DNA of 64,000 bases, taken from assembly GCA_947652605.1 (NCBI GenBank), contig OX393577.1, forward strand, positions 28,957,466-29,021,465. The letters are read 5' to 3'. Shown in pieces: positions 49,254-61,969 of this stretch (positions are counted from its first letter, which is position 1; every line of letters begins with the position of its first letter). This DNA comes from Elmis aenea (taxonomy: Eukaryota; Arthropoda; Insecta; Coleoptera; Elmidae). The notes beneath the pieces are model-generated. The model was not told the origin of the DNA. It did not search any database and was given only the letters and a program-made list of their open reading frames with translations. Made by a program: the position numbers and the translations under genes.

Positions 49254-50353
49254 TTTAATATCTTTAGTTTACGTTGTATGGTTGTATCATTAACGTAAAA
49301 TTATTTATTTTAGAGGTCTAGTTTGTGTTTAAACTTGTTGTTGCTCTCCTACAAACTGATTTAGGCATTGGTACAAACAATAAGATTAAGATAGAACTAC
49401 GTGATAATTGATGTTTCATTTATTTAAAACTACTCATACTTTAAGAGAAGTGTAAACAAAAAATTCTCATGTGGGTAGTTTCCTAATGAACTTTAATTGT
49501 TAATTTTCTGCATTTTTGGTATGTGTATCAGAGTAGGCGATTCATAGATTTGATCTCAATAGAACATGATTCTCCTAAATACAATAAATCGGTTTCTAGT
49601 TAAGTCAAACAAATGGCTAATAGACTTGATTTTCCAGTAGTCTGCATATTTTGCTTATTGCTGGATATATTACAACTACGTGTTTAAAAATAACGTTGTC
49701 CTTGAGCATCATATTTTGTAAACAAAAATTAGCTAACGGTTATAAAAAAAAAACTAGGCCGTAAATTAAATGGAATATTTGTACCCCCTATTTATTTTGG
49801 TTAAATCGAAATTTTTATAAGCAAATAAAAATTATTCTATAACATTTTTGGAATCGATGCAGTTGTGTTTTTTAAACACTTTCAATGGTTTAATTCCCAT
49901 ATATTTTATATGTTTTTATAAAAAAAAAAATCGTTCATTTATTTATTCCACACTTTTGGGATAATTTTCTTAAAATGAAGTGTAAACCAGTTGATTTAAA
50001 AAATTCAAGAGTATTAAATAAGCACTTAAAATGTATCGCAAATACATTGAAGTATTTCTGAAAAATCACGATTTAATCAATTGTTGTTGTAAACAAATGG
50101 AAAGCAACTGTCGGAATGGATTATAAAACTAATAAACTGCAGAATGTTTTTGTCTTTGGAATATAAAAATGTACAACTGCAACGCATAAGTGAAGTTTAT
50201 AGCGGATTTGATACTTTTAACAAAATTGTTTTATTTAAAGGTGCAATTTGTATTATGTAATAATTTCACATCTTAATATACGGGGAGCGTTCAAATTTAA
50301 CGAGAAATACTTTCATAAATAGCAATTGTAGAACAAACTTTTAAAAATCTACA
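49254..50353. other. intergenic, no feature
   Basis: AT-rich; no ORF, element end or splice pair credited. Confidence 0.5.
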
Positions 50354-50866
50354 TACAGGGTGCGCCATTAGTGCGATAAAGTCCATTATTGCCCTTAATG
50401 TCAACTTAATAAAAAAAAGTTTTTAATGAAACTTATAGTATTTCTACACGTGCATGTTTTAAAATTAGTTTCAAGTATACAGGGTGTTTCATAAAAGTGG
50501 GGCGTCACTAAAGGTATTTTTTTTAAATTGAACACCCAGTATATTTTTGCATAATCGAATTCAGCAAGAAAATCTCCATATGACGGTATTTTGTTTTTTT
50601 CATTTTTTTTGCGACGTTGCCAATTTATCTTAAAAAATCTTTGAATTTCCAGAAAAACAGGGTACAATACTTGTCAAGAGCACAACGTTATGAGTAATAA
50701 TTGGCAAATGATATTTTGCACATACAAAGTCAAAAGGTGTAGTCATAGTCTAAATACATCAAAATTAATTTATATTATACAGGGTGTTTCTTATAGATGT
50801 GCCAACTTCCCAATTTTCAAACATCAATAACTTTATTTTTTCAAATAGAACACCCTGTATATTATT
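50354..50866. repeat. cluster of foldback termini
   Basis: TACAGGGTGCGCC (50354), TACAGGGTGTTTC (50478 and 50778) and AACACCCTGTATA (about 50850) occur within 0.5 kb with no complete arm pairs. Probably overlapping remnants of several elements of the CAGGG class. Confidence 0.55.
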
Positions 50867-52189
50867 AGGTCATTTTGTTGCATTTTTGTTTTTCTTCAAC
50901 TTTTCTTAATACTTACCTATACCTAAAATGAATATTTTCTGAGATATTTACATTTTACTTATTTTTATAAGCGTTGTGTAGGAATTTCCTAGTTTTCTCG
51001 GAGTAGGCCCCGACTTTGACAATAGAAACAATAATTTCTGTAGTAACAAATGTCAGAGTAAATTGCTGTCAATTGTTAAAACATAAATAAATGAGTATAA
51101 CATATGCAATATGAATTTTCCAAAAAAAGAATTGATTGATACGGTCTATGTTGAGGGTGGCGTATTTTCGATGCCCATACAGGGCATATATTAACATTAA
51201 TTTCCTTAATTTTTGAGATATAGAAAAATTGAAAACACTTTATAGAAGAAGCTTTTTATTCTCTTACCTAATTAGATTTTGCATTAAACATTTCCTCTAT
51301 TTTTGACCATCATTAATATTTTATATCTCCTGACATAGATCTGAAAATTTTGAACACACCAGTGGCAAAATCTGAAAAATAACCACATAATTTAATAAAT
51401 AACAATTTTTCGTGAAATCGAAACGGTCGCGATAAACAAAACTTATCTAGAATACAGGAAAATGTTAAAAGTTGTTAGGTATCATAGCTTTTTTCAAGAG
51501 TAGGTATCGAATAATTTTGTTTTGAATTATAGATTGTATAAGTTCAAAATTCATTATGGTCTTAGAAATGTTATTATCCCTGTTAAAAACATATTGAACA
51601 TTTTGAAGTTGAACTGTTAGATATAATTAATCAACGAATAAACGATACTTGTCTCGTTTTTGTTAGTCATATCTAAACATTACGCTAATTTTATTGGGAA
51701 CGATTAAACTATTTTCCCGCTTTATTTGTGTAAAATCAGTGAGTGTATTACGAAATTTACATTGATCGATCGGACTTCGAAGAATTTGATATTCGGATAA
51801 CTTAAAACTTAAAAGATTCGAGGTAAATCAAGTTTTGAAACTCGACCAAAAACTCGAAAGTCGAACAAAGAATCTGTTTTTAGGCATTTTGTTATTTGAC
51901 ATTCTTGTTATAATATTTTAATTAATGCCCATTCAGTAATATCCATTCTACTATCGTTGATTGGGTATTATACAATATTTTTTGTTTATGTATTGCTATA
52001 AATATGAAAATTAAATCATTAAAATTAAATATACTTATCATTTTTTACCAATATGATATTTTAATTTGGGGTTATGGGCAGATAAATTAATACTTAGGAA
52101 GACATAATATGAGCGTTTGCGTTATATAAAATAAAGGTCAAAAAAACTATGATTATAACGAAAATCATACTTATAGATGAGATTTTTGA
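50867..52189. other. intergenic, no feature
   Basis: AT-rich sequence. A TACAGGGCATATA motif at 51178 may be another lone end. Nothing else supported. Confidence 0.45.
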
Positions 52190-52766
52190 GAAGAATGGAA
52201 GGATGTAGACTGATTACTAAGATTAGCAACGATAAAATTAGGAATAGACTAGGAAAAAAAAGATGTAAAAAAAAATATGGAGACCAGCCAATTAAGTTGG
52301 TTGGGACATCTACTACGCATGCAAGAAAGTAGGTACATAAAAATGGGGTAGAAAACGAAGTTTGAGGGAAAAAGAAGAAAAGGAAGACCAAAAAAAAATT
52401 AAAAAACCAGGTGAGACATCAAGGGAAAAGAAACATAATCAAAAACTAGGAAACCGAGCTCGGTAGCTGGTTGGTACGCAACCTAGCGAGTAAAGTCGGG
52501 AGGCGTGGATTCGAATCCCGCGGCCGTCTGTCATCGTAGGGGTTTCAGGTGGTTTCCCCTACCTACTATAGGCAAATGCTGTGACAGTACTTCCACCTAC
52601 CCTTACCTTACCCACCCTTTCCTTGTTCCCCGCCCCCTCCACCCGGACGCTAGTGACCTCAGTTGTCGAAGCGTCCCTAAACTCTCAATTAAGACAAAAA
52701 AAAAAAAAACTAGGAAAAAGTACTTCGACACCGATAGTAACAAGAGGACCCGATTAAAAAGAAAAT
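52190..52766 (+). pseudogene. LINE C-terminal relic, split by a SINE
   Basis: On the + strand, in shifting frames, ISNDKIRNRLG, then QLSWLGHLLRMQESRYIK and RKGRPKK, the C-terminal block of insect non-LTR reverse transcriptases (W-x-GH-L-x-RM). A SINE sits at 52454-52704 and the LINE tail resumes after it. Confidence 0.65.
52454..52704 (+). mobile_element. tRNA-derived SINE with 13-bp target duplication
   Basis: GAGCTCGGTAGCTGGTTGG supplies a box A-like promoter (about 52464-52475) and GGATTCGAATCCC a box B (about 52507-52519), the internal RNA polymerase III signals of tRNA heads. A GC-rich body and A-tail follow. Perfect duplication aaaaactaggaaa at 52441-52453 and 52705-52717. Confidence 0.88.
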
Positions 52767-53334
52767 AATAGGCACTTAAAATGTTTTATATTTCGTAAAT
52801 TTTAAGGGTCTAAAACGGATTAATACAACTAAGATTATTGGTTATTGGTAAATTAAACTCAAAAGTCGAACCGTCTCTTGAACGAATTGTGTTCGAAGTT
52901 CGTAGACCGTACTGTACTTGCGCATTTCTGTTAATTATACTGTTTTGATTAGGAAATTGACTGGTTAAAAAGTAAAATAGCTCTTCATTTTTTTATCCCA
53001 ACATAAATTATGTCTCTAACACAAAAGTCACGGTATGCCAGAAATTATTACATCTTTGATTACCTCATTTGTTATCTAAAAATAAACGACAAAAAAAACT
53101 GTCCAGTCCTGTAAAAATTTTATTACTTTTGATTTTTTTAAATGTAAAAATCTTTACGGTATCGACAGTCCATGAAGTCGAGTTTATAAAGACCATTTTT
53201 TTTATTTCGAAAGCTAAATAAAGTAGTTTATGATGATCAACATTCAAATTCAAAAGATTTCGTATACGTAACTGTGACTTATGTAAAGAGGTTGCTTGCA
53301 TGGCCTACTGATATTTATCACCCTTTTTTATATA
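52767..53334. other. intergenic, no feature
   Basis: No supported gene; the ORF 53065-53301 on - has no recognisable motif. Confidence 0.45.
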
Positions 53335-53960
53335 CAGGGTGTGTAAAAATTGGCGGAAGCGCTACACGTGGCGATGTTCTTCGTAAAATTCCAAGTGGAA
53401 AATCTTAATACGAAAATGCTGTACCATGCTTGCTGTGTCTGCAAGAGGTCCTCAAAGTTTTGACATTTAGTCCTTTAATAAGCGTTATTATTTAATACTT
53501 GCAAATGAAAAAGCTGCAATTTGGAATAAAAATAAATTTCGAATAGTATTTTTTCCTAGATATTGTGTTCTTCCTTTCAAAAATTGGTGTTGAAAATATG
53601 TAAATCACTGATTTGAATGAAAATAATACATATGGCAACATTGTCATTAGCTGTCATCTCTGTTTTTCTCGTAATTATTTCTAGTTTGTGTTTTACGATA
53701 CCCAAAATATTGCAGCTATGTTTACGAACTGAAGGCTTTCAGTTCGAACAAAAATTGCAAATACCTAAGTAAACATTGCTGATAAAAAAATGTCCAAACG
53801 CAAATCAATGTATGCAATGTTGCCAATTTTTTTCTTTCTTTAAATGGTTCCTGAGGCCATAGGAAGCATGGTACAACATTTTTGTATCAAGATTTTCGAC
53901 TTAGAGTTTTACGAAGAACATCGTCACGTGCAGCGCTTCCGCCAATTTATACACACCCTG
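53335..53960. mobile_element. TA-flanked foldback (CAGGGTGTGTAAAAATTGGC)
   Basis: TA at 53333-53334 and 53961-53962; arms about 120 bp (left CAGGGTGTGTAAAAATTGGC, right CAGGGTGTGTATAAATTGGC inverted), both with GGAAGCGCT and ATGTTCTTCGTAAAA. Confidence 0.85.
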
Positions 53961-54230
53961 TATAATTGGAATAAAATATGCACATGGTTGGCAAGTTTAA
54001 CATCTTTATTTTTTATTTTGACGTGAATTTTTACTGAAACGGTTTAAAAATGTTAAACAACGCCTTTTTAATATAGGTACATAACAATTTTGAATATAAT
54101 ATTATTCTGTTTTATGTAGTTTTTTCTCTGTAGAATAATATATTACGTTTGTTAAAACTATATTTAGAAACAATCGACATATTCGAGGTAATAATGATCT
54201 TTTGTACACCCTGTATATCATATTATTATA

Positions 54231-55680
54231 CAGGGTTCTCGTTTTTCAAGGGCCACTATGGGGATCTCGTAAACGGTAAGAGTTACGACTTCGGTTAAAT
54301 TGGGGCAAAGTTGTATATTCAAGTGCTTAATAATTTGAAGCAAACAGAACTTATCTAGCTCTTTTAGTTTTTGAGATATAGGGAAAAAAGTAAAAAAGTG
54401 GACTTTTGTTTTTTGCCCGTAACTTTTTCATTTGATGTCGAATTTCATTTCTGTAAAATCTTTTTCATGGACACTTTTTGCAAGGAATCAGACCCCCAAT
54501 TATATTTTCCACGCCAATTTGTAGAGCATTTTTTTTCTGAATTCGACAATGTATAACACTTGGCACATTTTTAAAACAATTGCTGTTAAAAATGGCAAAA
54601 ACAAATATTTTATTTAAACAAATCCTAATCGGCATGGTAAATAATTCTCTTTGTTTCTTTTTCCTTGGAGTCACGTAAGTAAACCGTTTGAAGTTACTAT
54701 TTAAGGGATTTAATTAAAAAAATAGTTATTAATAAATATGTTAGGAATGCATTAACATTGTTTACGTAGCAAATATTTTTAGAATATTTTCTCTGGTTAA
54801 GTAATAAATTTGTATAAAATATGTATTTAGTCCTTATTTGGCATACAATTATTTGTAACAAAATTTTCGTTAGCAAATAATATGTGTCCATAGTTTACAA
54901 AAAACGTCCAGAAATCTGTTTATGCTTTTTGCCTATTAGAAGTCATTAACGCAGATAAAAGGCATAACTCGTTATTTTTTGTTACAAATAATTGTATGCC
55001 GAATAAGGATTAACACATTTTAGAGAAATTTATTACTTAACCGAAGAAACTATTCTAAAAATATTTGCTAGTAAGTGAACAATGTTAATGCATTCCTAAC
55101 ATATTTATTAATACCTATTTTTTTAATTAAATCCCTTAAATAGTAATTTCATGCGGTTTACTTACGTGCTTCCAAGAAAAAAGGGATAAAGATAATTATT
55201 TACCATGCCGATTAGGATTTGTTTTAAATAAAATATTTGTTTTTGCCATTTTTAACAGCAATTGTTTTAAAAATGTGCCAAGTGTTATATATTGTCGAAT
55301 TCAGAATAAAATGCTCTACAAATTGGCGTTAAAATCAGATATAGCGTCCATAAGAAAAAATTGACCTGATGATGGTTTTTAAAAAACGAAACGTCGCACG
55401 GAAAATATAATTGGAGATTTTGATTCCTTGCAAAATGTTGCCATGAAAAAGTTTTAACAGAAATGAAATTCGACATCAAATGAAAAAGTTACGGGCTAAA
55501 AACAAAAGTTCACTTTTTTACTTTTCCCCCTATATCTCAAAAACTAAAAGAGCTAGATAAATTCTGTTTGCTTCAATTTATTAAGCACCTGAATATACAA
55601 CTTTGCCCCAATTTAACCGAAGTCGTAACTCTTACCGTTTACGAGATCCCCATAGTGGCCCTCGAAAAACGAGAACCCTG
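54231..55680. mobile_element. FB-1 foldback copy 3 (most complete)
   Basis: CAGGGTTCTCGTTTTTCAAG to its inverse, TA at 54229-54230 and 55681-55682, 1,450 bp with arms of about 600 bp. The loop includes repeated AATGTTAATGCATTCC. No open frame beyond arm by-products. Serves as reference for the other FB-1 copies. Confidence 0.88.
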
Positions 55681-56103
55681 TATATCAATGTTAACTAATA
55701 TTTTTATACTGCCTTATTTAAACAATGACAAAAATGTAAATCACTGTTATTTCTAACAAACGTTGAAGATATGCTCGAATTTTTCAATTAATTTATTGTC
55801 CACCTACACTAAGAGAATAATGACGCAACCTAGTTATCGATCAAAATTGTTTCACTTCCTGCTATTAGGTCGAACATTTGACATAGACATAGTAAGTGAA
55901 TCCTTGACGTCAACGTGTTCTCAACACATAGTAAATAAAAGGGTTATATTGTTATCAAATGTACCCACGCAGTTTATTAGTTCATCTGGTGACTCGTGAT
56001 GCAAGAACTCGAGACCAGAAAAGATATGTACCACCGGTATTTTCTTTGGGTGCTCGTTATGTATGAATCATACAAATTATTCCGAAACAATAATAATCTA
56101 CAG

Positions 56104-56320
56104 GGTGTCCCAGGCAAGAAGAATTATTCGGTAGCTCTGCTATTAGTCAACATTTTAAAAAAAGTTTCAAATAAAGTTTTCATTTACTACATAACCTAAA
56201 ATTGTTTTTAACTATACACGCTACACAGTGTTTTGTTTTTGCGCACCGATGCCTAACAATGTTTTTTTTAAATCAAACATATTTTGTGGTTTTTAGATGC
56301 GAAATTAAATTATCTTTTAA
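56104..56320. repeat. single arm related to foldback 14276-15204
   Basis: CAGGGTGTCCCAGGCAAGAA then AATTATTCGGTAGCTCTG and CATTTACTACATAACC parallel the left arm at 14276. No right arm is found, so it is a solo arm. Confidence 0.65.
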
Positions 56321-56726
56321 AAACATTTGAGGTGTTTTGTATTATAACTTTATAACCAATGTTTTTTTTTATTTATGCGAGTTTTTATGAAAATATTGAC
56401 AGAAACGACTCTAAGACTCTTTGTTTGCTTTTTACATTTGATTGTATTTTTTATGTGGACTAATCCATAAAGTAATATATTCTATCGACAAGTTAAAGTT
56501 TGTGTAACACTGTTGTCTTATAGAATTGAACATAATAGTGACATCATCTTTTTAAAAATTAAACAACCGCTAATAAAACACGCCGGAAATATTGCCTATT
56601 GGCTTCTTATACTCGTAGATTGGGGAGAAATAAAGTCTCTTCAGGAATTTTCTTCGTAGACGCATTCCGGTAGATTTAATTTGTAAATTTTTACAATAAT
56701 TTTTAATTTTAGGGTCAAAAGATCTA

Positions 56727-58344
56727 CACAGCCTTATTCAAAATGTCTGCAACAATTGGAAAAGTTTTGTATTATCGATTTCTCAGAAAATGTATTCTTG
56801 ATAAAAGTTGATGCATGACCTAAGACTAGTTTTAAAGATGAAAAAAGTTTTATACGACACTAGATTTTAACGATTTAAAAAATATTTGAAAAAGTAAAGT
56901 GCCTATTTTAATACTTAAAAAAAAATGGGTGGGACAAAATTGTTAGGAAATCAAAAATATGACAATACGAAATTTGACATTAAAATTTAATTTTAGATTT
57001 TTATGGTAGTGTCGATATTCAAAAAGTTTACAACTAATTGAAAAGTTATTTATTACCGATTTCCCGAAAAATCGTATTCTTGAGAAAAGTTGGTGCATGT
57101 TCTAAATCTAATTTTAAGTTAAAAAAAACTCGATAAAAATTCATAGGACACTAGCTTTTAGCGATTTTAGAAATATTCACAAGATTAAAGTGCCTTTATA
57201 TACAGGGTTTTCGTTTTTCGAGGGCCACTATGAGGCTTAACGTAATCCCTTTAATAGTAATTTCATGAGGTTTAGTTACCTCCTTCCAAGTAAAAAGAGA
57301 CAAAAAAAATTGATTGCCATGCCGATTAGGAATTTTTCAAAATTAAATATTTGTTTTTTCCATTTTTAACAACAGTTGTTTCAAAAAAGTGCCAAGTTTT
57401 ATACATAGTCGAATTCAGAATAAAATGCTCTACAAATTGGCGTTAAAATCAGATATAGCGTCCATAAGAAAAAATTGACCTGATGAAGGTTTAAAAAAAA
57501 ACGAAACGTCGCATGGAAAATATAATTGGAGATTTTGATTCCTTGCAAAATGTTGCCATAAAAAAGTTTTAACAGAAATGAAATTCGACATCAAATGAAA
57601 AAGTTACGGGCTAAAAACAAAAGTCCACTTTTTTACTTTTCCCCCTATATCTCAAAAACTAAAAAAGCTAGATAAGTTCTGTTTGCGTCAAATTATTAAG
57701 CACCTGAATATACAACTTTGCCCTAATTCAACCGAAGTCGTAACTCTTACCGTTTACGAGATCCCCATAGTGGCCCTCGAAAAACAAGAACCCTGTAGAG
57801 CAACTTTTAAATTCTTAAAAACATTTTTTTAACTTTTTAAAATTCTTAAAATAAGGGCACTTAACTCTTCCAAATATTTATAAAATCGTTAAAATCTAGT
57901 GCAATATGAAGTTTTATTAACCTTTTTTTTTCAACTTAAAATGAGTTTTAGACCATACACCAACTTTTCTTAAGAATAAACTTACTTGAGAAACCAATAA
58001 TAAAAAACTTTTCCATTTTTTGCAGACTTTTTGGATGTTAAAATTACTTCAAAAATAAAAATTGAAATTTTAACATCATATTTCACCTTTGGTCGTATTT
58101 TTGAATTCTCGACAATCTTTTCCTATAAAGTTTTTTTGCAACTCTTAAAATAAGGCCACTTTACTTTTGTGAATATTTCTGAAATCGCTAAAATCTGGTA
58201 TCGTATACATTTTTGGGATTTTTTTTCCATTTTAAATTAGTTTTAGGTCATCCACCAACTTTTATCAAGAAAAAAAGTTTCTGAGAAATCTTTAGTAAAA
58301 AACTTTTTCATTTTTGATTTGTTGATCCTTTTTGAATGACGCTG
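56727..58344. mobile_element. foldback-like array bounded by CACAGC.. / ..GCTG, TA-flanked
   Basis: TA then CACAGCCTTATTCAAAATG on the left, inverse TTTTTGAATGACGCTG on the right (TA 58345). Internal units of about 270 bp repeat CACTAGATTTTAGCGATTTT and AAAATTAGTTTTAGACC-like motifs in both orientations. The same units fill the hATs at 18376 and 59348. Interrupted by FB-1 copy 4. Confidence 0.6.
57203..57795. mobile_element. FB-1 foldback copy 4, left arm mostly deleted
   Basis: CAGGGTTTTCGTTTTTCGAG at 57203, but only about 35 bp of the left arm before loop sequence; the right arm is complete to CAAGAACCCTG. TA at 57201-57202 and 57796-57797. Confidence 0.82.
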
Positions 58345-59347
58345 TATAGAAGATACAATGTAGGGCGACTAATGAATAAATTAGTTGTAAAAAGGCAAAA
58401 TAGTCAAGTTTCTTAAAAAAAATCAAAAAAATCAAAATTTCGTGATTTTTTAAATTGAAATTTAGTTTAAATGTTTTTTTTTTTTTTATAAAAATCAAAT
58501 TTTGCCCAACCCTGTCAGGAAGTAGTTAAGTATAGTGTTTCATTATGCTTAGAAAATACGTATAAAAATATCATAGCACAGATTTTTATTTCTATTTATT
58601 TAAGGTTTCTAATTTGTACATCTACAGGTACATAGCATATAATATCCATTATTGTCTTCCTTCCTTAAAACAGAGCTTTACCATCAATATAATATGCTAG
58701 TTTATAACTATCCGAAAACTGGACTATATTATGTTATTATGGTATAAAGAGCGAGACCATTTGAAAAAGTTCTAAAACAACTACAACAAATTGTAGGGAA
58801 AAAATTATGAAACCAAATGTATCTACAATTAAAATAATGCCATATTAAACTTAGTTAATGTTTTTAACAAAGGTGATTTATTCGAGGTGATTTATTCGGG
58901 TGATGGATAAATTCTGAATGTACCGAAGCACACTGCAAAAATTCTAATAACATCATTACGAACTTTAATGACCAATCCTCCAGTCGAACTGCATAAAAAT
59001 ATTTCTCGTACCTTGGATTATATAGGATAGATCCTAATTTAGTTTTCCAAGAATTAACCCTAGTCTTTGCCGATTGAATAAGTAATTTTATGGGTATAAA
59101 TACAATGCGACAAGTATGAGAAGTGTTACATACATACATTTTTGATTAGCACAAGTAAGCTAAATTTTGATATAAATAAATTGAAGATAATGACCAGTGG
59201 ACGTGGAAAAGAACTGATTATTCACAAAATATATTTTTGACAAATAAAATATTTTATTTCATTTCGTTATTACTTTCGCCATACGTAGTTTGGAGAAAGG
59301 ATTGTGATCGCAAAAATGTTCGAATTCCAGATTTCGACGGATATACC
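58345..59347. other. repeat remnant and intergenic DNA
   Basis: 58345-58515 matches (inverted) the hAT interior near 59400-59565. The rest up to 59347 is AT-rich with no gene credited; the - strand ORF 58864-59139 has no recognisable motif. Confidence 0.45.
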
Positions 59348-60658
59348 CAGTGACGGACTGGGAACAAAAATCGGCCCGGGCATTCAGATTATAGAGGCCC
59401 ACAGCCAGGGTTGGTCAAATTTTAATTTTTATTTAAAAAATCAATAATCAATTGATTTAAATTTAAAAAATTAAGAACTTTTGATGTTTTTGATTTTTTT
59501 AAAAGAAACTTGACTATTATTTTTCACAACTAATTTATTAATTTTTCACTTTACATATATTCTTTATACAGCGTCATTCAAAAAGTATGCAACAAATGGA
59601 ATAATTTTTTATCATGAATTTTATTGTAAATTTTTAATTCTTGATAAAAGTTGGTGCTTACCTCAAACTAATTTTAAGATAAAATTTAAAAAAAAAAATT
59701 CATACAGCACTAGATTTTAGCAATTTTAGAAATATTCATAAGAGTAATGTGCCCTTATTGAAAACAACTTACCTATACAAAAAAACCTCATGGGAAAAGA
59801 TTATTACTTAATAATAAAACCAAAATGTAAAATTTGACCTTAAAATTTCAATTTTTATTTTTGAAGTAATTTTAACATTCAAAAAGTCTGCAACAAATGG
59901 AAAAGATTTTTATTGTAGGTTTCTCAAAAAATTTTATCCCTAGGAAAAGTTGGTGCATGGTCTAAAACTGATTTTAAGTTTAAAAAAAATTTAATAAAAA
60001 TTCATATGACACTAGATTTTAACGATTTTAGAAATATTTGCAAGAGTAAAGTGCTAGTATTTTAAGAATTTTAAAAAAGTTTCAAAAAAACTTTTTTGAA
60101 AACCTAAAATACGGGCACTTTATTCTTGCGAATATTTCTAAAATCGCTAAAATCTAGTGTCATGAATTTTTAATGATATTTTTCCATCTTAAAATTAGTT
60201 TTAGACCATGCATCAACTTCTATGGCCCACTAAAAGCTTTATATGGTAACCACTTACGCAGACTTAATAAACTCGCATCAATATATTTATTATGAATCTG
60301 TTTAATAAACAATGTGTTTTATAAAATAAGTAGATTATGAAACTACTATACACATGCACATTGCACACGCCATCTATAGCTATGCGTCAGGTTTCGGATA
60401 ATATCGGGACTATTTCTGAAGCACGAGTGGCGCGATCAAACATACGACGCTATTGCGTATTGTGGAACGTTAAGATTGAATACGGCCCGTATTATACGGG
60501 CAAATGTTATAATGCCACCTTTTATCATACTTTTTGCGCTCCTTTTACTTCAGCGCCGAACTTATTAAGCCCGTAGCTTAGACCGGCCCAAACCGGCCCA
60601 TTCGGGCACCGGCCCTTCGGGCATTTGCCCGAACTGCCAGATGGCCAGTCCGGGCCTG
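59348..60658. mobile_element. hAT element, uninterrupted paralogue of 18376-27658
   Basis: CAGTGACGGACTGGGAAC to ...CCAGTCCGGGCCTG; duplication gatatacc (59340-59347) / catatacc (60659-60666), 7 of 8. 1,311 bp in inverted orientation relative to the intronic copy. Lacks both the FB-1 foldback (empty TA at 60375-60376) and the TAA MITE. No transposase. Confidence 0.88.
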
Positions 60659-60825
60659 CATATACCTACACGTTTTGAGGTCCCCTGAATTCGTTTTGAC
60701 TATTTTCGCGATGACGTCCGTGTGTGTGTGAGTTCTTACAAATCAACTTCAAACACCAAATAGATACAAAACATAAAAACGCACTTTTTTGTTGATGTTT
60801 TCGATGATGAAACCTACACCCTGTA

Positions 60826-61441
60826 CAGGGTGGTCCAAACTCGATGGGATTGCATGGGTATCTCGCTTAATAGACAAGATAGAAAAACGGTTAAATTACC
60901 AAAAATGGGCAGTTTTTTGAGACAAACTCAGAACCGTTTTCAAAAATATAATATCATTTCCGGTTTTTGAGATATTAGAGAAAAACTGTTTTTTTGTCAT
61001 ATTAATAATGTCGCATATCTCCGTTATTGTTGTAAATATCAAAAAAGTTTATTAACAATATTTTTAGATATTTTTATGTTAAGTTTGATTACATTAAAAA
61101 AAAAAACTTTGCGGCCGCCGTTAAAAAGTTATGATACAAACTTACCTTTTTTTAAATGGAAGTTGGCTATGGCCTATTTAAATTCCTTATTTTTTTCTCA
61201 TTCCAAATATATAGGGGTTGATGTATTTATTTTCAATAATACGCAAGTTACAAAGGTTTTTTAATTTTTTTAAAGATGAAAAACAAAAAGTAGGCTGTGG
61301 AAACAAAAAATAATCAAGAAAAACAGACAACTGTTCTGAGTTCATCTCAAAAAAGTGCTCATTTTTGGTAATTTAACCGTTTCTCTATCTTTCCTATTTA
61401 GCAAGATACCCATGCAATCCCATCGAATTTGGACCACCCTG
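60826..61441. mobile_element. foldback (CAGGGTGGTCCAAACTCGAT)
   Basis: Left CAGGGTGGTCCAAACTCGAT, right inverse CAGGGTGGTCCAAATTCGAT; TA on the left, TG on the right (decayed). Arms about 120 bp. Preceded directly by a lone CACCCTG end. Confidence 0.8.
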
Positions 61442-61570
61442 TGTATGGTGTGGCTCACCGGTGATCCATGCTGGACTTTCCGCATAGTCCAGTTGATATT
61501 TTGAAGATAAAATAACATTATCATAAAGAATTTCCTAATATCATGAACTGATTCATAATTATCAAGTTTA

Positions 61571-61969
61571 ATGGGTAGTTCACACGGTGACATTTAAAGT
61601 CGCGACTTTTATGTCACCGTGTGAACTATCAAAAGTCGCGACTTTTAATGTCACGCAAAGTCGCGACATCGATTTGACAGTTCGGCATTTGACGTAAGCC
61701 TACCATACTTTTATATCTTATCTATGTTTTATATTTTGACGTAACAGACAAATTAACCTAACCTAATATACATTTGTTTGTCATCGATTTCCAATTTATC
61801 ATTTCCCCAATAGATGTTCCAACGATTTTAGATACTCGATGCTGCAATTACAAGAGCGGCCATTTTTATTTTGAAGTCGCGACTTTCAATGTAGGTAGTT
61901 CACACGGTGACATTTAAGGTCGCGACTTTTGATGTTGCGACTTTAAATGTCACCGTATGAACTATCCAT
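61571..61969. mobile_element. MITE with multiple AAAGTCGCGACTTT palindromes
   Basis: ATGGGTAGTTCACACGGTGA left and ATGGATAGTTCATACGGTGA (inverse) right. The palindrome GTCGCGAC recurs about five times near both ends, and GTAGTTCACACGGTGACATT is repeated internally. Flanks are AT-rich, so the target duplication is unclear. Confidence 0.7.

Noticed and set aside
52454..52530. A functional tRNA gene
   Set aside because: Boxes A and B are present, but the acceptor and anticodon stems do not fold as a tRNA, and the A-tail with flanking duplication shows a SINE.
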